A program made the translations under genes and the position numbers. The notes under the pieces were generated by a model. The model was not told the origin of the DNA. It did not search any database and saw only the letters and a list, made by a program, of their open reading frames with translations. A DNA stretch of 64,000 nucleotides, taken from NCBI RefSeq assembly GCF_001422365.1, contig NZ_LMMT01000001.1, forward strand, positions 474,820 through 538,819. The letters run 5' to 3'. Positions within the stretch are counted from its first letter, which is position 1. Every line of letters starts with the position of its first letter. This stretch comes from Pseudorhodoferax sp. Leaf265 (GTDB taxonomy: Bacteria > Pseudomonadota > Gammaproteobacteria > Burkholderiales > Burkholderiaceae_C). Shown one piece after another: positions 8,123-16,546 of this stretch.

Positions 8123-8533
8123 TCAGCTTCGCCGTGCGGCCGCGCCGCGGCGGCCGGCCTTGGGTGCAGCGCACTCGTCGCAGCGGCCATAGAGCGTGAG
8201 TTCGTGGCGCTCAACCGCGAAGCCGGGCGGCGCCAGTTTCTGCATGTCGCCCGGACAGGCGTGCACGTCGAACACGCGGTGGCAGACGGTGCAGCTGAAG
8301 TGGTGGTGGTGATGGTGCCCGCCCGGCTCGAAGCGTGGCGCATCGCCGGGAAGCTCCACGCTCTGCACCTCGCCGGCCTCGGCCAGCTGCTTGAGGTTGC
8401 GGTAGACGGTGGCGATGCCCAGCGCCGGGACCTCGGCCTGCGCCGCGGCCAGGATCTCGGTGGGCAGCAGCGGGCGGCCAGCCTGCACCAGGGCCTGGCG
8501 GATCGCGTCGCGCTGGCGGGTACTGCGCTCCAC
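8123..8533 (-). CDS. zur: Fur-family regulator, probably Zur
   Basis: A 136-residue Fur-family repressor. The N-terminal winged helix includes LGIATVYRNLKQL. The metal-binding half has a six-His run before FSCTVC, and a second CxxC (GRCDEC), the structural zinc cysteines. It is the last gene of an operon encoding a ZIP carrier and a DUF2796/ABC zinc system, so zinc is the likely corepressor and the operon its target, giving autoregulation. A Fur or other metal role is not excluded by sequence alone. Confidence 0.82.
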   Translation of the reverse strand: MERSTRQRDAIRQALVQAGRPLLPTEILAAAQAEVPALGIATVYRNLKQLAEAGEVQSVELPGDAPRFEPGGHHHHHHFSCTVCHRVFDVHACPGDMQKLAPPGFAVERHELTLYGRCDECAAPKAGRRGAAARRS

Positions 8534-8536
8534 GCC

Positions 8537-9091
8537 TTATTTTTCCCGGTACTTCTCGACCTTGGCCACGCGCATGGTGTAGCCGGCCACGCCCATGGAC
8601 GACGGCGCGCGCTCGATCTCCAGCCGGCCGTACACCCAGACCGCCTCCATCGTGCGCAGGCCCGTGAACGGCTTCTCGGCCCGGCCCAGCAGGATCTGGT
8701 TGGACGGCGGCGGCGGCGTGTGGATGCAGGCGCCGAAGTACGGCACCAACAGGAATTCGCGGATGCCTTGCTTGCCCTCCTCGAGCGGCACCAGATAACC
8801 CGGTAGCTTGGCGTCGATGCCATTCATGGCGGCCACGGTGGGTGCGTTGTCCCAGATCTCGCGCAGCTTGTCCATGAGCTCCTTGGCGCGCGGGTCGGTG
8901 TCCTGCAGGCCGCCGGCACCGGAGCTCAGGCCCTGCAGGTCTTTCGCCGGGTCCCAGCCGGCCGGCACCAGCTCGGTCCAGGTGATCTCGCGGAATTGCG
9001 CGGCCCGGGCGGCCAGCGGCGCCAGGGCGGCAGCGGCGCAGGCCGCCAGGGCGGCCCGGCGCGTCGGCATGCGGTCACGGTCTTGGAACAT
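8537..9091 (-). CDS. DUF3299 periplasmic protein of zinc cluster
   Basis: A 184-residue DUF3299-family protein. The N-terminus has TRRAALAAC followed by an Ala-rich hydrophobic stretch ending AARA, which could be a Sec or Tat signal. Conserved features include ITWTELVPAGWDP at the start of the mature part and IHTPPPPSNQI in the middle. The family recurs beside ABC and DUF2796 genes in zinc-responsive clusters. Its biochemical role is unknown. The gene sits 2 nt after the permease and 3 nt before zur. An alternative start lies 7 codons downstream. Confidence 0.8.
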   Translation of the reverse strand: MFQDRDRMPTRRAALAACAAAALAPLAARAAQFREITWTELVPAGWDPAKDLQGLSSGAGGLQDTDPRAKELMDKLREIWDNAPTVAAMNGIDAKLPGYLVPLEEGKQGIREFLLVPYFGACIHTPPPPSNQILLGRAEKPFTGLRTMEAVWVYGRLEIERAPSSMGVAGYTMRVAKVEKYREK

Positions 9092-9092
9092 G

Positions 9093-10349
9093 TCAAATCC
9101 TCGGGGTCAGGCCATCGGCCAGGGACAAACGGTAGGCGCGCCAGCCTGGCACCAGGCTGGCCAGCAATCCGGCCGCGAGCAGGGCGGCCAACAGGCTCCA
9201 TTGTGCTGCGCTCGGCAAGGCCAGCTGCAGGCTGAGGCCGAACTGCGACTGCAGCCAGGAGCCGGTCGCCGCGATCACCGCCCACTGCGTCACCAGGCCC
9301 AGCAGCAGGCCGGCCAGCGTGACCCACAGGCCCTCGAGCGCCAGCAAACCCATGACCTGCACCGGGCCCGCGCCCACGGCGCGCAGCACGGCCAGCTCGC
9401 GCCGGCGTTCGTTGAGTCCGGCCAGCACCACGGCCACCAGGCCCGCCATGCTGACCAGCGCGACCAGGCCCGACATCGCCAGAAGGGCCTGCTCGCCGGG
9501 GCCGATCACGTCCCAGAGCTCGTCCATGGCCACGCCGGGCAGGATGCCCATGACAGGCTCGCCGCCGTAGTTGTTGACCCAGCGCTGCACCGAGAAGACC
9601 TGCGCCCGGCTCTTGAGGCCGACCAAGGCTGCCGTCACGGACTTGGGCGTGAGGTCGGCCGGCAGCGCCGCGGGCGCACGGCCAGGCAGCCGCATGCCGC
9701 CGATCCAGTCGGCGTGCAGCGCCTCCATGGCCTGAAGGCTGATCAGCACGCTGCGGTCGATCGGCGTGCCCGTGCGCGCCAGCACGCCGACCACGCCGAA
9801 GGGCTTGTCGGCGTGGCTGTCCTGCTCCAGCTCGCCACCGCCGTGTGCCAGCGTGATGCGCTGGCCCAGGCCATAGCCCAGGCGCTCTGCCACCTCGGCG
9901 CCGATCACCGCGTCGAACAGCTGCGCGAAGGGCTGGCCCTGCGCCAGGCGCAGCGGCTGGCTTTCGCCATGGCGAAAGCGCTCGAAGATGTCCGTGCTTG
10001 TGCCCATGACCGGGAAACCGCGGTGCGCGTCGCCCAGCGACAGCGGCACGACCCAGGCCACGGCCGGCTGCGCCTTGAGCGCCTGCACCGTGTTCCAGCC
10101 GATGTTGTTGCGCGCGCCGCCCACATGGAACACCGAATACAGCAGCAGCTGCACCGAGCCCGTGCGCGGGCCGACGATGAGGTCGGTGCCCGACACGGCC
10201 GAGGCGAAGCTGTCGCGCAGGTCGCTGCGGATGCGCTCCACGCCCAGGAGCATGAAGGTCGACAGCGCGATCGAGGCGATCGTCAGCGCCAGCGTGAAGC
10301 GCCGGTTCCAGGCGCTGCGCAGCGCCAGCACGGCGAGGAAAGGCTTCAT
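9093..10349 (-). CDS. ABC transporter permease, FtsX/MacB type
   Basis: A 418-residue inner-membrane protein of the FtsX/MacB/LolCE fold. One N-terminal membrane helix (ALTIASIALSTFMLLGV) is followed by a ~220-residue periplasmic domain. Three C-terminal helices follow, including LLAMSGLVALVSMAGLVAVV. The NERRRELAVLRAVGA segment is the ATPase-contacting coupling motif. Such permeases usually do mechanotransmission rather than classic import. In this cluster it probably works with the DUF2796 and DUF3299 periplasmic proteins in zinc acquisition, as I recall for the Zrg system of Vibrio cholerae. Confidence 0.85.
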   Translation of the reverse strand: MKPFLAVLALRSAWNRRFTLALTIASIALSTFMLLGVERIRSDLRDSFASAVSGTDLIVGPRTGSVQLLLYSVFHVGGARNNIGWNTVQALKAQPAVAWVVPLSLGDAHRGFPVMGTSTDIFERFRHGESQPLRLAQGQPFAQLFDAVIGAEVAERLGYGLGQRITLAHGGGELEQDSHADKPFGVVGVLARTGTPIDRSVLISLQAMEALHADWIGGMRLPGRAPAALPADLTPKSVTAALVGLKSRAQVFSVQRWVNNYGGEPVMGILPGVAMDELWDVIGPGEQALLAMSGLVALVSMAGLVAVVLAGLNERRRELAVLRAVGAGPVQVMGLLALEGLWVTLAGLLLGLVTQWAVIAATGSWLQSQFGLSLQLALPSAAQWSLLAALLAAGLLASLVPGWRAYRLSLADGLTPRI

Positions 10350-11059
10350 GCCAGCGCCCTCCCCGCTGCTGCGCGGTTGAGTTCAGGCAAGGCCACCTGG
10401 CGGCTGAAGCGCGGTGCGAGCCGCCGGTCGTGGCTCACGAACAGCAGCGCGCTGCCGGCGTCTGCGCAGGCCGCCAGCAGCAGGTCGACGAAGGCGTCGC
10501 GCCGGTCTTCGTCCAGGGCCGAGGTCGGCTCGTCGGCGATCACCAGGGCCGGCATGCCGACCAGCGCACGCGCCGCCGCCACGCGCTGTTGCTGGCCCAC
10601 GGACAGCTGGCCGGGCTGGCGCGACCACAGCGCCTCGTCCAGGCCCATGGCCGCGAGCCAGTGGCCGGCCTGCGCACGGGCCGAGCCGCCCTGCTGCGCG
10701 GCCGCGCGCTGGCGCTGTGCCGAAAAGCGGCAGGGCAGCAGCACGTTGTCGAGCACGCTCAGGTAAGGCAGCAGGTTGAACTGCTGGAACACGATGCCCA
10801 CATGGTCCACGCGCCAGCGGTCGCGCGCGGCGCGGGACAGGCCCTGCCAGTCGCGCCCGGCCAGCGCCACGCGGCCGTGCTGGGGCAGCAGCACGCCGGC
10901 GGCCAGCGCCAGCAGGCTGCTCTTGCCGCAGCCGCTGGGGCCGTGCACGAACACGGTGTCGCCGGCCGCCACGGTGAAGGCGGCAATGTCCAGACAGTCC
11001 TCGCGGCTGCCGGGCCAGGCGAAGCGCAGGTCCAGGACCTGCAGGACGGGTGTGCTCAC
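10346..11059 (-). CDS. ABC transporter ATP-binding protein, LolD/MacB type
   Basis: A 237-residue ATPase: Walker A GPSGCGKS, signature LSVGQQQR, Walker B ALVIADEPT and H-loop LFVSHD. I start at the GTG at 11057-11059 (STPVLQVLDL), which overlaps the end of the DUF2796 gene by 4 nt; the open frame upstream is the DUF2796 gene's shadow. It overlaps the permease start by 4 nt, which fits one translationally coupled transporter. An Arg/Gln-rich insertion (FSAQRQRAAAQQGG) sits before the signature. Confidence 0.88.
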   Translation of the reverse strand: MSTPVLQVLDLRFAWPGSREDCLDIAAFTVAAGDTVFVHGPSGCGKSSLLALAAGVLLPQHGRVALAGRDWQGLSRAARDRWRVDHVGIVFQQFNLLPYLSVLDNVLLPCRFSAQRQRAAAQQGGSARAQAGHWLAAMGLDEALWSRQPGQLSVGQQQRVAAARALVGMPALVIADEPTSALDEDRRDAFVDLLLAACADAGSALLFVSHDRRLAPRFSRQVALPELNRAAAGRALA

Positions 11060-11655
11060 CTGCCTGCGAGCGGCAAGCGGGCCGCGGCCTTGCGCAGCAG
11101 CGTCAGGCCCTGGCCCTTGGGGCCGGCGACCTGCGCGGCCACGGTGCGCACGCCCGGGAAGGCATCGAACAGGCGCACGTCGACGTGTTGCGCGGCCGTG
11201 GCCTTGCGGCAGTCGAAGTTGGCCGTCAGCACCAGGTCGGCATGGGCTTCGGCATCGGGTGCCGCGGCGGAAGCCGCCGTCGCGGCGCCGCCCAGGCCCA
11301 GCACCGGCGCTTCGACGGTGGCGTCGGCGAGCTGGCATTCGCCCGCGGCGTCGACCATGAACAGCTTGTCGGCCGCGCGCAGCCGTTCGGCCAGCGCCGT
11401 CACGCGGCCGCGCTCGGCCACCGAACGCGGTGCGCGCTCGAAGCCCAGCAGGTCGTGCAGTGGCGACTCCATGCGCAGGCTGATGCGCTGGGCGTCCACC
11501 GCCACGTCAAGCTCGATGCGGCCATGGGCGTGCGCCTTGTGGTCGTGCTGCGCGAACGCCGGTGCGGCCAGCGCCAACGCCAGGCCGCAGGCCGCGAGCA
11601 GGCGGCAGATCGGAGGAGAAGAAGTGATGGGCATGCTGCGTTGTGCTGTTGTCAC
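11056..11655 (-). CDS. DUF2796 His-rich zinc-binding protein (ZrgA-like)
   Basis: A 199-residue secreted protein of the DUF2796 family. The signal peptide ends APAFAQ and the mature part opens with a metal-binding run (HDHKAHAHGRIELDV). The family includes the periplasmic zinc protein ZrgA. Here it is preceded by a ZIP transporter gene and overlapped by an ABC ATPase gene, consistent with zinc delivery. A second ATG 7 codons in (MPITSS) is an equally good start. Two Cys (GECQL, FDCRK) could form a disulfide. Confidence 0.85.
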   Translation of the reverse strand: MTTAQRSMPITSSPPICRLLAACGLALALAAPAFAQHDHKAHAHGRIELDVAVDAQRISLRMESPLHDLLGFERAPRSVAERGRVTALAERLRAADKLFMVDAAGECQLADATVEAPVLGLGGAATAASAAAPDAEAHADLVLTANFDCRKATAAQHVDVRLFDAFPGVRTVAAQVAGPKGQGLTLLRKAAARLPLAGR

Positions 11656-11687
11656 CGTGCGGACCGCCGCGGCGGCCTGGAAGTTCC

Positions 11688-12608
11688 CTACTTGAAGGCC
11701 GACGGCGCCGCAGGCGCGTGGTCGTGCGCGTGCTCGCCATCATGGTCGCGCGAATGCGTGACATCCTCATGGCCGTGGCCGTCGTGGTCTCCATGCCCAT
11801 GGTCGTGACCGTGGTGGGCCAGGGTGCCCACCACCGCCACGAGCGCGATGCCGGCCACCAGCCAGCTGACCTGAGCCACCGTCTGGCGCTTGGTCAGCCG
11901 TGTCTGCAGCTGCGGGATCAGATCGGCCAGCGCCACGTAGATGAAGCTGCTGCTGGCCACCACGAGGAAGTACGGCAACCAGGCCTGCAGCCGCTCCAGC
12001 AGCCACCAGCCGACCAGGCCGCCCAGGGCCGTGACCATGCCGGCCAGCGTGAGCTTGAGCACGGCCACGCGCGGCGTGCCGGTGCCGCCGTCCAGCACCA
12101 CGAGATCCCCGATGTGGTGCGGCACCTCGTGCGCGAGCACGGCCAGCGCCGCCACCGCGCCCAGGGCCGGGCTGACCGTGAAGGCCGAGGCGATCACGAT
12201 CCCATCGCCGAAGCAGTGCACGCTGTCGCCGGCCAGCACGGCCCAGCCGCCACCCTTGCCGCCGTGGTGGTGGTGCCCATGGTGGTGATCGTGGCCATGC
12301 GCGTGGCCGTGGTCGGCATGCTCATGGCCGTGGTGCCACAGTTCCACCTTGTCGAGCAGGAAGAACACCACCAGGCCGGCCAGCAGAACGCCGAACAGCA
12401 GCGCGGGATTCATGCCACTCTCGAAGGCCTCGGGCAGCAGGTGCACGAAGGCCGTGGCCAGCAGCGCGCCGGCCGCGAAGCTCAGCAGGTAGCGGCGGTC
12501 GGCGATGAGCCGGCGCTGGCGTGCGGCCAGCCGCAGCAGCAGCGCCGCGAGCCAGACACTGCCGACGCCGGCGACCAGGGTGGCGATCAGGATGCCGAGC
12601 AGATCCAT
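11688..12608 (-). CDS. ZIP-family zinc transporter
   Basis: A 306-residue inner-membrane importer, about eight helices. The metal path residues are present in helix 4 (SVHCFGDGIV) and helix 5 (LAHEVPHHIGDLVVL). The cytoplasmic loop between helices 3 and 4 is a dense His run (residues ~90-118), and a second His/Asp run lies at the C-terminus. It is the first gene of a six-gene minus-strand operon ending in zur, and it combines a carrier with an ABC-type uptake route. Confidence 0.9.
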   Translation of the reverse strand: MDLLGILIATLVAGVGSVWLAALLLRLAARQRRLIADRRYLLSFAAGALLATAFVHLLPEAFESGMNPALLFGVLLAGLVVFFLLDKVELWHHGHEHADHGHAHGHDHHHGHHHHGGKGGGWAVLAGDSVHCFGDGIVIASAFTVSPALGAVAALAVLAHEVPHHIGDLVVLDGGTGTPRVAVLKLTLAGMVTALGGLVGWWLLERLQAWLPYFLVVASSSFIYVALADLIPQLQTRLTKRQTVAQVSWLVAGIALVAVVGTLAHHGHDHGHGDHDGHGHEDVTHSRDHDGEHAHDHAPAAPSAFK

Positions 12609-12625
12609 GGCGATGCGCGATTCTT

Positions 12626-12658
12626 CAGAAAAAGCAAAGCGAGGGCGGCTGCCCTCGC
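12626..12658 (-). terminator. Rho-independent terminator of the aminotransferase gene
   Basis: Read on the minus strand, a perfect 8-bp stem (GCGAGGGC, loop AGCC, GCCCTCGC at 12639-12658) is followed by TTTGCTTTTTC. It lies 34 nt after the alaC stop and just ahead of the zinc operon, isolating the two transcripts. Confidence 0.8.
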
Positions 12659-12665
12659 GAGGCTC

Positions 12666-12680
12666 TAATGATAACGCATG
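12666..12680 (-). promoter_or_regulatory. Candidate Zur box of the zinc operon
   Basis: An unusually AT-rich stretch (TAATGATAACGCATG) lies 58-72 nt upstream of the ZIP start, in otherwise very GC-rich DNA. It has a loose dyad (ATG-N6-CAT) and resembles the AATG-type half-sites of known Fur/Zur boxes. It is upstream of the alaC terminator stem as read toward the ZIP gene. The match is weak. Confidence 0.35.
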
Positions 12681-12692
12681 CTCACTATCGGC

Positions 12693-13898
12693 TCACACCA
12701 GGCCGTCGGCCTTGAACATGGTCTTGATGCCGCGCACGGCCTGGCGGATGCGCGCTTCGTTCTCGATCAGCGCGAAGCGCACATGCTCGTCGCCGTGGTC
12801 GCCGAAGCCGATGCCGGGCGAGACGCTGACCCTGGCCTTGTCCAGCAGCTGCTTGCTGAACTCCAGCGAGCCCATGGCGCGGTAGGCCTCGGGAATGCGC
12901 GCCCAGATGTACATCGAGGCCTTGGGGCACTCCACCGCCCAGCCCGCCTCGGTCAGGCCCTTGTAGAGCACGTCGCGCCGGCGCTGGTACTGCAGCGCGA
13001 TGTCCTTCACGCACTGCTGGTCGCCCTCCAGCGCGGCGATGGCCGCCACCTGCAGCGGCGTGAAGGTGCCGTAGTCGTGGTAGCTCTTGATGCGGGCCAG
13101 CGCCGCCACGAGGTCGGCGTTGCCGACCATGAAGCCCACGCGCCAGCCCGCCATGTTGTAGCTCTTGGACAGCGTGAAGAACTCCACCGCGATGTCGCGC
13201 GCGCCCTTGACCTGCATGATGGACGGTGCCTTCCAGCCGTCGAACACGATGTCGGCATAGGCCAGGTCGTGCACGACGAAGATGTCGTGCTTCTTCGCGA
13301 GCGCCACCACGCGCTCGAAGAAGTCCAGCTCCACGCACTGCGCCGTCGGGTTGGACGGGAAGCCCAGCACGATCATCTTGGGCTTGGGGTAGCTGCCGCG
13401 GATGGCCTTCTCGAGTTCGCCGAAGAAGTCCACGCCTGGGGCCATCGGCACCGAGCGGATGTCGGCGCCCGCGATCACGGCGCCGTAGATGTGGATGGGG
13501 TAGCTTGGGTCGGGCACCAGCACGGTGTCGCCGCGGTCCAGCGTGGCCAGCATCAGGTGGGCCAGGCCTTCCTTGGAGCCGATGGTCACGATGGCCTCGG
13601 TGTCGGCGTCGAACGCGACGCCGTAGCGGTCTTCGTACCAGTGGCAGATCGCGCGGCGCAGCCGCGGGATGCCCTTGCTGGCCGAGTAGCCGTGCGTGTC
13701 GGGCCGCTGCGCGGCCTCGACGAGCTTGGCCACGATGTGCGGCGGCGTGGCCCCGTCGGGGTTGCCCATGCTCATGTCGATCACGTCCACGCCGGCGCGG
13801 CGTGCGGCCAGCTTGCGCTCGGCCGTGATGTTGAACACGTAGGGGGGCAGGCGGTCGATGCGCGCGAAACGGCGCTTGCCTGCAGAAGATGCGGACAT
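12693..13898 (-). CDS. alaC: Alanine transaminase-type PLP aminotransferase
   Basis: A 401-residue fold-type I aminotransferase. The PLP-lysine lies in [12 protein letters not shown], with PSNPTAQ and the C-terminal Arg region ([13 protein letters not shown]) for the substrate carboxylate. Length and motifs match the AlaC (YfdZ) group that converts pyruvate plus glutamate to alanine. In Burkholderiales this gene often stands before homoserine dehydrogenase and thrC; here it is alone, with a good terminator. The ATG at 13898 is the natural start. Confidence 0.88.
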   Translation of the reverse strand: MSASSAGKRRFARIDRLPPYVFNITAERKLAARRAGVDVIDMSMGNPDGATPPHIVAKLVEAAQRPDTHGYSASKGIPRLRRAICHWYEDRYGVAFDADTEAIVTIGSKEGLAHLMLATLDRGDTVLVPDPSYPIHIYGAVIAGADIRSVPMAPGVDFFGELEKAIRGSYPKPKMIVLGFPSNPTAQCVELDFFERVVALAKKHDIFVVHDLAYADIVFDGWKAPSIMQVKGARDIAVEFFTLSKSYNMAGWRVGFMVGNADLVAALARIKSYHDYGTFTPLQVAAIAALEGDQQCVKDIALQYQRRRDVLYKGLTEAGWAVECPKASMYIWARIPEAYRAMGSLEFSKQLLDKARVSVSPGIGFGDHGDEHVRFALIENEARIRQAVRGIKTMFKADGLV

Positions 13899-14015
13899 GG
13901 AAGACTCTCACGTAAGCGCCCGGAACCGTCCGAGCGACGTGGCCGGCGAGATGGAATGGGAGGCCGGCCCGTGGCGATGCTAACGCAGTCGCAAGCTGCG
14001 ACAAACGCCCCCGAT

Positions 14016-14029
14016 GCGACACCTGTCGC
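14016..14029. promoter_or_regulatory. GCGACA-CC-TGTCGC palindrome before the sigma-54 activator
   Basis: A perfect 6+2+6 inverted repeat in the spacer between alaC and the activator gene, with another GCGACA half-site at 13998-14003. The same palindrome (GG in the centre) recurs at 16415-16428 upstream of the sigma-54 promoter. It is probably the activator's own binding site, implying autoregulation. Confidence 0.65.
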
Positions 14030-14128
14030 CTAGGGAAAGCGGCAATTGAGCCACCGGATGCGCCCCACCATCATGCGCAGCCGATCCCCCGCCCAGCGTG
14101 CGAGCAGCCTGGCCGCAGCGGCGAAGCC

Positions 14129-16210
14129 ATGGAATCGTCAGCCCCCACCGCATCGAACACCACACCAGGAGCCGCAGCGATGCCCAGCGTCAGGTCAAGT
14201 CACATCGACAACGTGGTCCGGATCGGCTCGTCCGCAGCAGCCGGCATCTCCGGCGCGGGACCGCAGGCAATCTTCCACAAGTCCTGGACACGCTGCATGC
14301 AGCAGCACGGACTGGACCCGACGCGCCCGACGCCTGCCCGCATCCTGCCCTCCGGCCTGGTGCGCGACCACCAGCAGCGCATGGACGGCTTCATGCGCGT
14401 CGCGCGCGCCGGCATGCAGGACTTGTACGGCCGCGTCGCCGACCTGGGCTACATGCTGCTGCTGACCGATGCCGACGGCATCACCGTCGACTACATCGGC
14501 AACCCGGCTTCCGAGCCGCAGCTCAAGGCGGCCGGCCTGACCATCGGCGCCGACTGGAACGAGGCCCACGCCGGCACCTGCGGCGTGGGCACCTGCCTGG
14601 TCGAGCAGGCCACGATCACCTGCCACCAGGCCGAGCATTTCGATGCCACGCACATCGCGCTGACCTGCACCTCGGCGCCATTGCGCGCACCCAACGGGCA
14701 ACTGCTCGGCGTGCTGGATGTGTCGGCCCTGCACTCGCCCGAAGCGCGCGAGAGCCAGCACCTGGTCCAGCACCTGACGGCGATGTACGCGCAGATGATC
14801 GAGGACGCCAATTTCCTGCGCTGCTTCGCCCGGCACGCCGTGCTGCGGCTGGGCACCGTGCCCGGGCTGGTCGAGGTGTCGGGTGACGTGATGTTCGCGC
14901 TCGACGACGACGGTGTCGTGTGCGGCGCCAACACCGGCGCCAGGCGACGCTTCGGCGGGCGTGCGGCCGATCTCGTGGGGCAGCCGCTCACGCAGCTGCT
15001 GGACATCGGCATGGACGCGCTGCGCAACATGGCGCGCAGCGGCGCGCCGGAGCCGGTGGCGCTCGGCGGGCCGCACCGCCGCGAGCAGTTCCAGGGCGTC
15101 ATGATCCCGCCACGGGGCGGGGGCACGGCCGCACCCGGCCCCGTGGCGACAGACGCCGACTGCCGCGAGCCGCCGGCCCGGGCGCGCGACCGGCGCTGCT
15201 CTGCAGGCCACGCACGGCAGGATGCACTCGACCGGCTGCTCGGCGACGACGCGGTGATGCGCGGGCTGGTCGACCAATCGAAGCGGCTGGTCGACAGCCA
15301 CGTGCACCTGCTGATCCGCGGCGAGACCGGGGCCGGCAAGGAGGTCCTGGCGCGCGCTCTGCACGCCTACAGCGCGCGCGCCGCGCAGCCCTTCGTGGCC
15401 GTCAACTGCGCATCGATTCCGGAGAGCCTGATCGAAAGCGAACTGTTCGGCTACACGCCGGGCAGCTTCACCGGCGGCAAGAGCAAGGGCATGAAGGGAT
15501 TGATCGCGCAATCCGATGGGGGCACCCTGTTCCTGGACGAGATCGGCGACATGCCGCTGGCACTGCAGACGCGCTTGCTGCGCGTGCTCGCCGAGTCCGA
15601 GGTCTTGCCGCTCGGCGCAGAGCGGCCCATCGCCGTGCGCCTGAACGTGATCGCGGCGACGCACCGCGACCTGCGCGAGGCGATCGCGGCGGGCAGCTTC
15701 CGCGAAGACCTCTACTACCGGCTCGCGGGGGCGACCCTCGCACTGCCGCCGCTGCGCGCACGGGCAGACCGGCAGTTCCTCATCGAGAAGCTGTTCGCCG
15801 AGGAGGCCCAGACCCTGGGGCTCCACCCGACCCTGCATGCCGATGCGCTGCGCAGCCTGCTGGCGCACGACTGGCCCGGCAACGTCCGCGAGCTGCGCAA
15901 TGCGCTGCGCTTTGCACTGGCCCAGGCGGGAGACCGGCCCGTGGGGGTCGCAGACCTGCCACCGGAGGTGTCCAGCGCGCCAGCCCGGCGGCAGGCGGCC
16001 AGCGCGGCCCCGGCACCGACAGCGCGCGAGGCGTGGCCGGCCGCCGAGGCCGAGGAGGCTGCGCAGGACATCGGCGCAGCGCGCCTGCTGGACGCGCTGA
16101 AGGCGCACCGCTGGAACATCGCGTCGACGGCGCGCACGCTGCAACGCTGCCGCGCGACCATTTACCGGCAGATGAAGCGCTACGGCATCACGCAGCCGCA
16201 CCTGCAGTAG
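14129..16210 (+). CDS. Sigma-54-dependent activator, AcoR-like (GAF-PAS-AAA+-Fis)
   Basis: A 693-residue enhancer-binding protein. A GAF-type sensor lies at ~80-250 and a PAS-like segment at ~255-325 (ALDDDGVVCGANTGA). The AAA+ domain runs ~365-600 with Walker A GETGAGKE and Walker B GGTLFLDEIGD. A Fis-type helix-turn-helix closes it (CRATIYRQMKRYGI). The sigma-54 contact loop reads GSFTGG instead of GAFTGA. The layout is that of acetoin/butanediol regulators (AcoR). The two dehydrogenases downstream and a -24/-12 promoter support that role. The start could also be the ATG at 14180. Confidence 0.88.
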   Translation: MESSAPTASNTTPGAAAMPSVRSSHIDNVVRIGSSAAAGISGAGPQAIFHKSWTRCMQQHGLDPTRPTPARILPSGLVRDHQQRMDGFMRVARAGMQDLYGRVADLGYMLLLTDADGITVDYIGNPASEPQLKAAGLTIGADWNEAHAGTCGVGTCLVEQATITCHQAEHFDATHIALTCTSAPLRAPNGQLLGVLDVSALHSPEARESQHLVQHLTAMYAQMIEDANFLRCFARHAVLRLGTVPGLVEVSGDVMFALDDDGVVCGANTGARRRFGGRAADLVGQPLTQLLDIGMDALRNMARSGAPEPVALGGPHRREQFQGVMIPPRGGGTAAPGPVATDADCREPPARARDRRCSAGHARQDALDRLLGDDAVMRGLVDQSKRLVDSHVHLLIRGETGAGKEVLARALHAYSARAAQPFVAVNCASIPESLIESELFGYTPGSFTGGKSKGMKGLIAQSDGGTLFLDEIGDMPLALQTRLLRVLAESEVLPLGAERPIAVRLNVIAATHRDLREAIAAGSFREDLYYRLAGATLALPPLRARADRQFLIEKLFAEEAQTLGLHPTLHADALRSLLAHDWPGNVRELRNALRFALAQAGDRPVGVADLPPEVSSAPARRQAASAAPAPTAREAWPAAEAEEAAQDIGAARLLDALKAHRWNIASTARTLQRCRATIYRQMKRYGITQPHLQ

Positions 16211-16414
16211 CGCCGGGCCCTCGGCGCGGCGCAGGTGTTGCGCGCAGAGTGGCTGGAACCCGCCCCACGGATTGCGTGTCGGCGCCGGCCTCGGGGCCGG
16301 CATGCCGCCTGGCATGGTGCTGCTCGCCCCGGAAGTTCTCTGCACGACAGCCGCCCCAGGGCCTTGCGCGCGCCACCTGTCGCCACCGCCGCGCGACGCC
16401 TGTTGCAGGCCGCT

Positions 16415-16428
16415 GCGACAGGTGTCGC
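16415..16428. promoter_or_regulatory. GCGACA-GG-TGTCGC upstream activator site
   Basis: A perfect 6+2+6 palindrome centred ~70 bp upstream of the -24 element at 16491, a normal enhancer distance. A further TGTCGC half-site is at 16378-16383. The same palindrome precedes the activator gene. Confidence 0.65.
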
Positions 16429-16490
16429 CGCAGGCGCCGCATCCGGCACGGAAATCGCCGCAATCGGATCGACATCGGGTCGAAATCGGC

Positions 16491-16506
16491 TGGCATGGGG
16501 CGTGCA
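16491..16506 (+). promoter_or_regulatory. Sigma-54 (-24/-12) promoter of the dehydrogenase operon
   Basis: TGGCATG-GGGC-GTGCA matches the TGGCACG-N4-TTGCA consensus. The invariant GG (16492-16493) and GC (16504-16505) are exactly 10 bp apart. The SDR start codon is ~40 nt downstream. The 336-bp spacer holds nothing else recognisable besides the activator sites. Confidence 0.8.
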
Positions 16507-16546
16507 AAGAGGGCTGGCCTTCCACACCAACAGACAGGAGACCAGC

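Noticed and set aside
12237-12330. Short CAT/GTG-rich repeats in the zinc transporter gene
   Set aside because: They encode the His-rich loop of the ZIP protein.
16321-16420. Additional activator half-sites (TGTCGC at 16378, CGACAG at 16345)
   Set aside because: Single half-sites are expected often in GC-rich DNA. Only the full palindromes are reported as sites.
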